From Magnetovibrio sp. (GTDB lineage Bacteria; Pseudomonadota; Alphaproteobacteria; Rhodospirillales; Magnetovibrionaceae), in contig JANQJR010000060.1 of NCBI GenBank assembly GCA_028281525.1, forward strand, positions 1 to 43,468: 43,468 nucleotides of DNA, in the 5' to 3' direction. The notes under the pieces were generated by a model. The model searched no databases. It was not told the origin of the DNA and saw nothing but the letters and a program-made list of their open reading frames with translations. Both the position numbers and the translations under genes were made by a program. Shown one piece after another: positions 31,309 to 38,480 of the stretch (position 1 is its first letter; each line of letters begins with the position of its first letter).

Positions 31309-33020
31309 TCTTTTGCTCCGATGAAGGGATTGAGCGGCTGCCCACCGGGCTTCTTATCCAGGTGCGACGCGGTGATTTTGCGCCGGTCCGGATTCATCAG
31401 CGGCGGCGTGGCTTGGGACGGCTGGATCGCCGCCCGCTCCGACGGCGCTTGTTGCAGCAAGGCCTGCTGCAGTTTGGCGAGGTCCGGAGCTTTGCTCCTG
31501 CCCGATCCCGATGTCCGGGATTCGACCATGCGGATTTCGGCCTCCTCTTCATTCAGCAAAAGTTCTTCCGGCACGCTGAATTGCTTGGCCAACCACCGCG
31601 CGGCCCGCGGCGCATTGATGATGCTGTAGGCCTCCGGCCCCAAAACGTCGAGCGCCTGAAACCAGCCCATGGCGGTGCCGACGTCTTCTTGGCCCTGACG
31701 GCGCGCCAGCGGCGACTTGTAATCGATGTCCACGGTGCGTCCATCGATCAGGATCGCCGGCAGTTCGCCGCGCCGGCGCAGGATCGATAGGCCCCGGTCG
31801 ATCAACGGGGTCAGCAGTTCGGTCTGCAGCCGCCCATACGTCGCGCCCAGGATACGGGCCATATCCGAGGACCGTTCCATGATTTCCGTGGCGGTCATCT
31901 TCGGTCCCGCGACTTGGCCCAGTTTATCGGCCAACAGCGAGGCACGGATGCGCGTGCGCAGATGCTCCAGCACCAAGCCGGAAATATCGAACCGCCCCGG
32001 CGCGGACAGCGGCGTCAGACCCTGGCTGCCCATCGCCTTGGGGATCACCGCGCCGGGCACCAACTTGATGTTGGCGGGGTTGAGCACGCCGTCGTCTTCC
32101 GCTTGCCAGATGCCGGTCACGGCGATGGAGGCGTTCTTCAAGATCAGTTCCACCACCTTGTTGGCGGTCTTGATGTCGGGCAAGGCCTTCATCACCGGGG
32201 AGCGGCCATAAATTTCACCGGGCGCCTTGAGCCATCGGAAATTGATGAACGGCGATTTTTCGAACCGCCCTTCGGAAAGCACTTCCGTTTCGTTAAGCAA
32301 GCCCGGTGCGACCTCGGCCACCGCCATGTAACGATAACCCTTGTCGTCGGGCAACACGGCCTCGATCACACCGATGCGCGTTTCTTCACTGCCTTGGACG
32401 GAAACGCTGTCTTCGCCCATGCCCTCGGTGACATACGTGGCATCGGGATAACGCTGCTTGAGTTCGCGCCGGGTGAGTTCGATGCGCCGGAGCGTCCCTT
32501 CAAGCCGCCCGCCCGCATCGCTTTCGAACACCACATCGAACATCGGCACGGCGGTAAACCGGAAGGCTGAGGATTCGCCCAGCGGGCTTTCCTCCAACAT
32601 CAAACACGCGGTGCCTACAGTCACCAAATCCAGGAAACATTGATGGATTTCCACGGCGAAGTTGGAGCGGTCGAAATGCGACTGCAGCAACGCCGCGGCC
32701 TTTTCCAGCCTCGGTGCAAGAAGTTCCCGGTCTTCTTCACTGACATCAACACCGGGCATCAACCCCACCCACCGCGCCCACGGCGGCGTCAGGTTGGACA
32801 ATAGGCTCGCCGCCAATTGATCCACCGCGTCCGGCGCGGTGCCGTCAAACAGCTTATCGCCGGTCTTCATGCCGCCTTGGGTGGTCTCCGCACGCAGCGG
32901 CAACGCGAAGTCATAACAGTCGTTCCAATGCGACTCCCACATGCGACGGCTGTCTTTGGCGCGCTGGTAGCTTTGGATCACACCTTCGGGTGTGAGTGTA
33001 TCGAAAGGGGGAGAAGCCAT
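31305..33020 (-). CDS. Podovirus head-tail connector (portal) protein
   Basis: About 571 residues. Typical features are ESHWNDCYDFALPLR, DKLFDGTAPDAVDQLAASLL, NLTPPWARWVGL, FINFRWLKAPGEIYGRSPVM and KMTATEIMERSSDMARILG. These match the T7 gp8-type connector, which forms the dodecameric portal for DNA entry and exit. The ATG at 33020 is placed seven bases after GGGAG; an ATG two codons earlier has poor spacing. It overlaps or abuts genes on both sides (ATGA), showing one operon with the Bbp19-like gene. Confidence 0.93.
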   Translation of the reverse strand: MASPPFDTLTPEGVIQSYQRAKDSRRMWESHWNDCYDFALPLRAETTQGGMKTGDKLFDGTAPDAVDQLAASLLSNLTPPWARWVGLMPGVDVSEEDRELLAPRLEKAAALLQSHFDRSNFAVEIHQCFLDLVTVGTACLMLEESPLGESSAFRFTAVPMFDVVFESDAGGRLEGTLRRIELTRRELKQRYPDATYVTEGMGEDSVSVQGSEETRIGVIEAVLPDDKGYRYMAVAEVAPGLLNETEVLSEGRFEKSPFINFRWLKAPGEIYGRSPVMKALPDIKTANKVVELILKNASIAVTGIWQAEDDGVLNPANIKLVPGAVIPKAMGSQGLTPLSAPGRFDISGLVLEHLRTRIRASLLADKLGQVAGPKMTATEIMERSSDMARILGATYGRLQTELLTPLIDRGLSILRRRGELPAILIDGRTVDIDYKSPLARRQGQEDVGTAMGWFQALDVLGPEAYSIINAPRAARWLAKQFSVPEELLLNEEEAEIRMVESRTSGSGRSKAPDLAKLQQALLQQAPSERAAIQPSQATPPLMNPDRRKITASHLDKKPGGQPLNPFIGAKE

Positions 33021-33022
33021 AT

Positions 33023-33232
33023 TCATTCTCCCAACAGCGTTTTCTTTTGCGCGGCCTTTTCATTGGCGCGCATCAGCCCACGATCGGACGTCAGGACCGT
33101 GCCGTCGCGGCCACGACGGTTGCGCGCGACGGCGTTCAGGCGCGCCTGCGTTTCATCGGCGTCGGAGGTATCCGGTTCCGGGGCCGGTGCCGCAACGGTG
33201 GTGACGCTCGGGCTGCTGGTGATTCCGCCCAT
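33023..33232 (-). CDS. Small phage protein preceding the connector
   Basis: 69 residues: MGGITSSPSVTTVAAPAPEP, then ARLNAVARNRRGRDGTVLTS and DRGLMRANEKAAQKKTLLGE. A short protein with this RNRRGRDGTVLTS-type core commonly precedes the portal gene in podovirus-like prophages; its function is unknown. The ATG at 33232 follows GAGGAG. The stop overlaps the connector start region. Confidence 0.7.
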   Translation of the reverse strand: MGGITSSPSVTTVAAPAPEPDTSDADETQARLNAVARNRRGRDGTVLTSDRGLMRANEKAAQKKTLLGE

Positions 33233-33267
33233 GATGGGGTCTCCTCTTCGGTTCTGGATCAAACAAA

Positions 33268-33298
33268 TAAAAAAGCCCGAAGCGCGAAGCCCCGGGCT
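33268..33298 (-). terminator. Terminator upstream of the connector operon
   Basis: On the minus strand AGCCCG/CGGGCT arms with inner GC pairs are followed by a T-run. It lies between the papain-like gene (ends 33325) and the small pre-connector gene (starts 33232). The first two genes can therefore be expressed apart from the structural genes. Confidence 0.8.
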
Positions 33299-33324
33299 GA
33301 CTTTGGACACACGTGTGCCGGTCG

Positions 33325-33807
33325 TTAAAAGGATTTATATCCTAACAATCCACGAATGTCAAGGATTTTTTTCCGATTTGTGCGCTTCAGGCGCCGATAC
33401 AATTGCCAGGGGGTAAAAATGCCGGGTGCCCGCAGGCCAAGCACACGTTTAACACTCTCCACACATGTGAACGGCGACCACGCCAATGCCGGTGGACGCA
33501 AAGGCCGCACAGTTTCGTCGATCACCTCATAGCCGTTTTGCACCAGCCAGGCGCGGATACTCTGCTCCTGGCCGCCCGGCCAGACCTCGATTTCCGTGCC
33601 GTTCGACAGAGGATTGTAAAGCACCCAGTGATCGCCGCTTTGCACCAAGGCAAAGCAATGCCGGTAGCCGGGGCGCAGCATCCGCAACCATGCCAAATCC
33701 GCCTGGCCGCTGAACACCACCAGCGCCCGGCGCGTGCCGTCCTGACCGTCGGCTAGGGTGCGCGCGCTGCCACCCCCCTTATCCACTCTGGGCCACGCAG
33801 CCGTCAT
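33325..33807 (-). CDS. Possible permuted papain-fold protein of the late block
   Basis: 160 residues. PGYRHCFALVQSGDHWVLYN and later WSPFTCVESVKRVLGLRAPG give a histidine followed about 75 residues on by a cysteine at the start of a helix. That is the order of circularly permuted NlpC/LRAT-like papain folds. The W.LYNPLS strand between them fits a beta-sheet core. Proteins with this HCF...FTCVE pattern occur in alphaproteobacterial phage clusters; enzyme activity is not established. It overlaps the upstream gene by 29 bases and is followed by a terminator. Confidence 0.5.
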   Translation of the reverse strand: MTAAWPRVDKGGGSARTLADGQDGTRRALVVFSGQADLAWLRMLRPGYRHCFALVQSGDHWVLYNPLSNGTEIEVWPGGQEQSIRAWLVQNGYEVIDETVRPLRPPALAWSPFTCVESVKRVLGLRAPGIFTPWQLYRRLKRTNRKKILDIRGLLGYKSF

Positions 33808-34171
33808 GGGACACGATTCCCTTCGCTTTCAGATCCGTGGTGAGACGGTCCAGGGCGTCTTCCCACAGACTCAAAGGACGCTCTTCCTCACGCACGCGTG
33901 GGTCCGGCGGCGCTTCGCGCCAACCGAATTCAGCCAGGACCTTCAGATGCTCATTGCCGATCAAGCGGCGACGGAACAACCCCATCACGGCGCGGTAGAT
34001 GTCGTCGGGTTCGCATGGCCGGTCGGTCAGCGCCTCATCCGCGGCCAGACGCGCACCTTCGCGGCGCACTCGTTCGCAGCGCATGAACCAAAACCAAGCT
34101 TCTTCCGCATCCAAAAATGGAACTGCGGTTTTGACGGGCAGGGGTTTTGCGGAACGGCGAGGCTTCGGCAT
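33779..34171 (-). CDS. Conserved small protein, first gene of the late operon
   Basis: 130 residues, charged, with no membrane segment: FLDAEEAWFWFMRCERVRRE, RPCEPDDIYRAVMGLFRRRL, then PDPRVREEERPLSLWEDALD. I recognise the general pattern from alphaproteobacterial genomes but know no function. Being first behind the divergent promoter and lacking a recognised small terminase elsewhere, it could be regulatory or DNA-binding; this is speculation. Start at 34171 follows AGGAG. Confidence 0.6.
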   Translation of the reverse strand: MPKPRRSAKPLPVKTAVPFLDAEEAWFWFMRCERVRREGARLAADEALTDRPCEPDDIYRAVMGLFRRRLIGNEHLKVLAEFGWREAPPDPRVREEERPLSLWEDALDRLTTDLKAKGIVSHDGCVAQSG

Positions 34172-34195
34172 GGGGCAGACTCCTGTGTAGGCTGT

Positions 34196-34238
34196 TTATC
34201 CTATTAATCTTAATAATATGTTTATTATCCTATGTCAA
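34196..34238 (-). promoter_or_regulatory. Promoter and repeats between the late operon and the S24 repressor
   Basis: On the minus strand a perfect TTGACA (34238-34233) is 17 bases from TATTAA (34215-34210), in a strikingly AT-rich stretch. Two direct TTATCCTAT copies lie at 34196-34204 and 34225-34233, one overlapping the -35 box. They are natural candidates for the operator of the divergent S24 repressor. Confidence 0.6.
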
Positions 34239-34297
34239 TATATGTGGCACACTTTATTCCTAATGACATCTTTCCGCACACCTGTGACAATGTTCCC

Positions 34298-34930
34298 ATG
34301 CTCAAACATGGTGACGTTTGGAAAGCGGTGGACAAGCTGGCGGCGGCTTACGGCCTGTCGGCATCCGGCCTCGCGCGCAAGGCGGGGCTCGACCCCACCA
34401 CCTTCAACAAATCCAAGCGCGTCACCCGCGACGGCAAACTGCGCTGGCCATCCACGGAAAGCGTTTCCAAGATTCTCAAAGCCACCGGCGCGAATTTGCA
34501 GGAATTCATCGATTACATCGAAAACGGAGATCACACCGCGCCGCGCAATGTGCCGCTGATCGGCTTCGCCCAGGCGGGCGCGGAAGGATTTTTCGACGAC
34601 GCCGGGTACCCCACCGGCGGCGGCTGGGACGAAATCCCGCCCCCCGGTGCGATGAACGACGTCCACGCCTTCGCATTGGAGATTTCCGGTGACAGTATGG
34701 AGCCCGTCTACCGCGACGGCGACATCGTCATCGTCTCCCCTGAAGCGGGCGTGCGCCGCGGCGACCGGGTGGTGGTGAAAACCCGGGACGGCGAAGTCAT
34801 GGCCAAGGTGCTCAAACGCAAAACCGCACAACGGGTCGAACTGAGTTCGTTCAACGCCGCCCACGCAGACCGGGAAATCGCGCTCAGTGACGTGGAATGG
34901 ATCGCGCGAATCCTCTGGGCCGCGCAGTAG
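34298..34930 (+). CDS. LexA/CI-like repressor with HTH and S24 peptidase domain
   Basis: 210 residues. The N-terminal helix-turn-helix is YGLSASGLARKAGLDPTTFN with SKRV after it. The C-terminal S24 autopeptidase has a cleavage-site-like AG at 93-94 (FAQAGAEG), the catalytic serine at 133 (ISGDSMEP) and lysine at 170 (VMAKVLKR). Such proteins self-cleave when bound by active RecA, linking DNA damage to gene induction. The start at 34298 (MLKHGDVWKAVDKLAA) fits a conserved alphaproteobacterial family; the longer frame is unconserved. This family is often chromosomal, so it may be a host regulator rather than the phage CI, but its divergent promoter is shared with the late operon. Confidence 0.85.
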   Translation: MLKHGDVWKAVDKLAAAYGLSASGLARKAGLDPTTFNKSKRVTRDGKLRWPSTESVSKILKATGANLQEFIDYIENGDHTAPRNVPLIGFAQAGAEGFFDDAGYPTGGGWDEIPPPGAMNDVHAFALEISGDSMEPVYRDGDIVIVSPEAGVRRGDRVVVKTRDGEVMAKVLKRKTAQRVELSSFNAAHADREIALSDVEWIARILWAAQ

Positions 34931-34941
34931 GACCCCTCCCC

Positions 34942-35982
34942 ATGCGAAACGCTGGAAAATCCCGCCTCGCCCTCAGACGTGCGGATAAGCGCAACCATGT
35001 CGTGCAATCGAAAGTGTGTACTCACGCGAACAGGAGCCGCCTGCACCGTTTCGCCGATTGGCTCAACGATTGGCATATCACCCGCATCGGCGCGTCGCTG
35101 TCGTCGCTGTTTATCGTGCTGTTCGTCGCCGCGTCGTTCTTTCAACTGGCGGACCGCGAAGAGGAACGTACCGCGCGCGCCTGGACTCTGCTTACGAACA
35201 AGGCCCCCGGCAACAGCGGAAAAATTTGGGCGCTGGAATACCTCAACTCCCGAAGCCTGTGTCTACCATTTACGAACGTGTGCATGAAGAACAAGGAACC
35301 GCTGACAGGCATCGACCTGTCGCCCCAGAATGGTGGTGAAGGCACGTACTTGGAAGGCGTAAATCTGTCCGGTGCGCATTTGCGAGATGCAAAACTCATC
35401 GGAGCGGACCTTGAGTCCGCCAACTTCACGGGGGCCGATCTGTCTGGAGCCAATCTCTTCGGAGCTAATCTCCCTGAGGCTGACTTCTCTAGAGCCAACC
35501 TCTATAGAGCCAACCTCTCCAGGACCGATCTCTCTTGGACCGATCTCTCCGGGGCCAACCTCTCCAAAACCGATCTTTCTTGGGCTGATCTTTTTCAGGC
35601 TGATCTCACTGGAGCCAACCTCTCTGGAGCCGATCTATCCGTGGTCGATTTACCCGGGGCCAATCTCTCCCAGACCAATCTTTCAGGGGCTAACCTCTCT
35701 GAGGCCGATCTTTACGGGGCCGATCTCACCGGAGCCAATCTCTCAATGGCCAACCTATCATGGGTCGATCTCTATGAGGCCGGCCTCTCTGGCGCCAATC
35801 TCTTCGGGATCGACCTTTCGGGGACCGACCTCCGAACCGCAATTGGGCTCACCCAAGATCAGTTAGATTCCGCTTGCTTCGTTGCATCCAGAGGACCGCC
35901 CAAATTGTCAAACGGGTTGAAGCCCCCACCCCCATGCCCCGAGAGAACGCCTAGGCCTGTGCCTGGTACGTCGTCTGGATGA
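34942..35982 (+). CDS. Membrane-anchored pentapeptide-repeat protein
   Basis: About 346 residues. A basic N-terminus leads to one membrane segment (51-69, ASLSSLFIVLFVAASFF), followed by DREEERTARAWTLLTNKAPG and SGKIWALEYLNS, a well-known lead-in of proteobacterial pentapeptide proteins. From about residue 130 to 300 there are some 30 A(D/N)LxX units (GANLSGADLS, EADLYGADLT) forming a right-handed quadrilateral beta-helix. Function is unknown; signalling or protein-binding roles are suggested for relatives. It begins 11 bases after the S24 repressor, so the two probably form one operon. Its 3' end overlaps the next, convergent gene by 32 bases. Confidence 0.88.
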   Translation: MRNAGKSRLALRRADKRNHVVQSKVCTHANRSRLHRFADWLNDWHITRIGASLSSLFIVLFVAASFFQLADREEERTARAWTLLTNKAPGNSGKIWALEYLNSRSLCLPFTNVCMKNKEPLTGIDLSPQNGGEGTYLEGVNLSGAHLRDAKLIGADLESANFTGADLSGANLFGANLPEADFSRANLYRANLSRTDLSWTDLSGANLSKTDLSWADLFQADLTGANLSGADLSVVDLPGANLSQTNLSGANLSEADLYGADLTGANLSMANLSWVDLYEAGLSGANLFGIDLSGTDLRTAIGLTQDQLDSACFVASRGPPKLSNGLKPPPPCPERTPRPVPGTSSG

Positions 35983-36724
35983 TCTGCAGCGCTTCGTCCT
36001 GGTTCTGATCCCCCAAAGCGTTGTTGTCCGCCAGAATGTTGACCACGTTGGTGCGCCGCCGGCGCATGTCGCGTGCGCCCTGTTCGGAGTTGCGTACATA
36101 GCTGTAGTGCGATTCATAAGACGCAAACGTCTGAAAATCCCACGGGCCGTTTCCCAGCACCAACGTCACACCCCCGACCGTCACGGTTTGGCCTTGCATG
36201 TAGCGCCCGAAGGTGTTGGGCGGGCCGTATTGGTTGGCGTTGTCGCCGATCAGGGCTTGAAACAGATCACTGTCTGAAAACGTCTTGAACAGCTCATCGT
36301 TGGCGTAGCGCGGGTTGGCTTGCGTATTGCGCATGGCCTGGGCGATGTCCCCCAGCAAGTCGTCCAGTTGACCCGCGTCCAGCCCATCGATCATGCTATG
36401 GCCGCCCTCGGTGGCGAACTGAGCATCGATGGTGGACTTCAACGCACCGGCAATCGCCGCAGGATTGCCGGTGGTCAAAAAGCCCGCGTTGATCGCCGCC
36501 ATATCGCCCGCATCGAACGCGCCGGTGCCGTTCAGGAACGTTTGCACGTGATCCCGCGCTTCCGGCCGATGCGCCAGATCCAGTTGAAACGCGCCGACGG
36601 AATAGCCGCTGTTGGCTGTCCCGGCGTGGGACAACACATAGGCGCGTTCCGGCGCGCCGACCTCGTTGGCGGCGATGATTTGTGTCAGAAGTGCGCGGGA
36701 AATGGTGGGCTGTTGATCGGCCAT
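35951..36724 (-). CDS. Unknown protein with lysozyme-like GxSxGxxQxD motif
   Basis: 257 residues. SHAGTANSGYSVGAFQLDLA near residue 35 resembles the GxSxGxxQxD loop of lysozyme-like or chitosanase-like folds, with GFLTTGNPAAIAGAL and NPRYANDELFKTFSDSDLFQ after it. The C-terminus has WDFQTFASYESHYSYVRNSE and a basic stretch. No signal peptide is seen. A muralytic role is possible but not shown by a clear catalytic glutamate. It lies 63 bases after lysK on the same strand and converges with the pentapeptide gene. It may be host or prophage-related. Confidence 0.45.
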   Translation of the reverse strand: MADQQPTISRALLTQIIAANEVGAPERAYVLSHAGTANSGYSVGAFQLDLAHRPEARDHVQTFLNGTGAFDAGDMAAINAGFLTTGNPAAIAGALKSTIDAQFATEGGHSMIDGLDAGQLDDLLGDIAQAMRNTQANPRYANDELFKTFSDSDLFQALIGDNANQYGPPNTFGRYMQGQTVTVGGVTLVLGNGPWDFQTFASYESHYSYVRNSEQGARDMRRRRTNVVNILADNNALGDQNQDEALQIIQTTYQAQA

Positions 36725-36787
36725 GGCGTCCTCCGCTTCTGTCGAATAGACGCGGAAAGCACCCCGGCGTGATCCGATAAACGGGAT

Positions 36788-38398
36788 TTAAGCGGAGAGA
36801 TCCTCGCCCGCGAGCGCTTTGCCAATCAGCTCCACCGTTTCGCCCAAGCCATAAAGGGCGATGAAGCTGCCCATGCGCGGGCCTTGCTCCTGGCCCAGCA
36901 ACACTTCATAGCAGGCCTTGAACCAATCGCGCAGGTTTTCGAAACCGTGGCGCTTGCCGACCTCGTAGACTTCCGTCTGGATGTCAGCGGCCTGGGTGTC
37001 GGCAGCCAATCCGGCCAACGCACCTTGTAAGTCTTCGAGCGCCCCACGCTCCTGATCCGTCGGCGCGCGGAACTTTTTGTTCGGCTTCACGAAGTCGTTG
37101 TAATAGTTGATGGCGTAGCCCACCAGCTTGTCCAGGATCGGCGCATTTTCCGCCGTCGCGTCCGGGCGGTAGCGGCTGATGAAATGCCACAACACTGCTT
37201 TATCGTCGGAATGGCAGACGCTGGCGAGGTTCAACAGGATGTTGAAGCTCAGCCCCGCGGCTTCCGGCTGGGGCGGATGGCCGCCGTGAATGTGATAGAC
37301 CGGGTTGCTGAGCTGGTCCTTTTCTTCCTGCTCCCCGAACTTGCCCAGAAACGTCAGATATTCGTCGACGTTTTTCGGAATCACATCGAAGAACAGGCGC
37401 TTCGCGGTCTTGGGCTTTTGGTACATGAACAGGCTCAGGCTTTCCGGCGTGGCGTAACGCAGCCATTCTTCCATGCTCAGCCCGTTGCCCTTGGACTTGG
37501 AAATCTTTTCGCCGTTTTCGTCCAGGAACAGTTCGTACGTCAGGTTCACCGGCGGCGTGCCACCCAGCGCCCGGCAGATGCGGCTCGACAGGCGCACGCT
37601 TTCGATAAGGTCCTTGCCGGACATTTCGTAATCCACGTCCAACGCGGTCCAGCGCCCGGCCCAATCGGCCTTCCACTGCAGCTTCACGTGGCCGCCAGTC
37701 ACCGGCGTTTCGACCAGGGAACCGTCCTCGTCCTTGTAGACGATGGTGCCGTCATCCGATTTGATTTCGACCACCGGCACCTGCAACACTCGGCCGGTCT
37801 TTTTGCACACCGGCAGGAACGGCGAATAGGTGGCGCGGCGCTCTTCGCCCAAGGTCGGCAGAATGATTTCCAAAACCTTTTCGTGGTGTTCGAGAACCTT
37901 CAACAGCGTGCCATCCAGATGGCCGGCTTTGTATTCCTCCGTCGCGGACTTGAATTCGTACTCGAAACCGAAATCATCGAGGAACGCTTGCAGCCGCGCG
38001 TTGTTGTGGTGCGCAAAGCTTTCGTGCGTGCCGAACGGATCGGGGATTGAGGTAAGCGGCTTGCCCAAGTGTTCGGCGACCATCTCCTGATTGGGGATGT
38101 TGTCCGGTACCTTGCGCAGCCCATCCATGTCATCGGAATAGGCGAACAACTTGGTCGGCATGCCGGTCAGCACTTCGAAGGCGTGGCGCACCATGGTGGT
38201 GCGCGCCACTTCGCCGAATGTGCCGATGTGCGGCAGGCCCGACGGCCCGTAGCCGGTTTCGAACAGCACGTAGCCCTTTTCCGGCACCCCGTTTTTGAGG
38301 TGTTTGGCCAGCGCGCGCGCCTCGGCAAAGGGCCAAGCGTTGGCGTGGCTCGCCAGTTCGTGGGCTTTGGTGCGCTCAGGTTCGGGCTGGAAAGGCAT
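36788..38398 (-). CDS. lysK: Lysyl-tRNA synthetase, class I
   Basis: 536 residues. This is the class I type of LysRS found in archaea and many alphaproteobacteria in place of the class II enzyme. [15 protein letters not shown] (HIGH signature, near residue 55) and [13 protein letters not shown] (KMSKS signature, near residue 298) are intact, and [13 protein letters not shown] is a conserved specificity-region motif. The C-terminal helical anticodon-binding cage follows ([20 protein letters not shown]). It is an ordinary house-keeping gene and marks the right chromosomal flank of the phage block. Confidence 0.95.
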   Translation of the reverse strand: MPFQPEPERTKAHELASHANAWPFAEARALAKHLKNGVPEKGYVLFETGYGPSGLPHIGTFGEVARTTMVRHAFEVLTGMPTKLFAYSDDMDGLRKVPDNIPNQEMVAEHLGKPLTSIPDPFGTHESFAHHNNARLQAFLDDFGFEYEFKSATEEYKAGHLDGTLLKVLEHHEKVLEIILPTLGEERRATYSPFLPVCKKTGRVLQVPVVEIKSDDGTIVYKDEDGSLVETPVTGGHVKLQWKADWAGRWTALDVDYEMSGKDLIESVRLSSRICRALGGTPPVNLTYELFLDENGEKISKSKGNGLSMEEWLRYATPESLSLFMYQKPKTAKRLFFDVIPKNVDEYLTFLGKFGEQEEKDQLSNPVYHIHGGHPPQPEAAGLSFNILLNLASVCHSDDKAVLWHFISRYRPDATAENAPILDKLVGYAINYYNDFVKPNKKFRAPTDQERGALEDLQGALAGLAADTQAADIQTEVYEVGKRHGFENLRDWFKACYEVLLGQEQGPRMGSFIALYGLGETVELIGKALAGEDLSA

Positions 38399-38480
38399 GG
38401 GCTGTTACCGGTCTATAAAAAGTGGGGCGTTGAAAGTGGGCGCAAGGTACGTCCACGGGCTTTCGCCGTCAACCGGGCAC

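Larger units (their letters stand above)
9235..34171 (-). mobile_element. T7-like podovirus late-gene block (cryptic prophage or domesticated particle)
   Basis: The block holds, in transcription order, connector, scaffold, capsid, tail tubular A and B, a gp14-like protein, tail fibres, large terminase, a spanin-like protein, lysin and holin, all on the minus strand. Three effector-like cassettes are inserted. No integrase, replication, RNA polymerase or small terminase gene is recognisable, and I found no convincing direct-repeat attachment sites. Limits are set by content: left by the last minus-strand gene, right by the operon promoter near 34.2 kb. The plus-strand S24 repressor and pentapeptide genes may or may not belong to it. 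Confidence 0.75.

Noticed and set aside
30277-31629. Plus-strand open frame of 450 codons across scaffold, Bbp19-like and connector genes
   Set aside because: It spans three recognised phage genes in the opposite direction and has no domain of its own.
9200-34300. Search for attachment-site direct repeats and a tRNA target
   Set aside because: By eye I found no matching direct repeats at the two ends and no tRNA gene, so no att site is claimed.
35460-35840. Short-period repeats that could suggest a CRISPR or minisatellite
   Set aside because: They are the codons of pentapeptide repeats in frame; no spacers and no palindromic repeat units.
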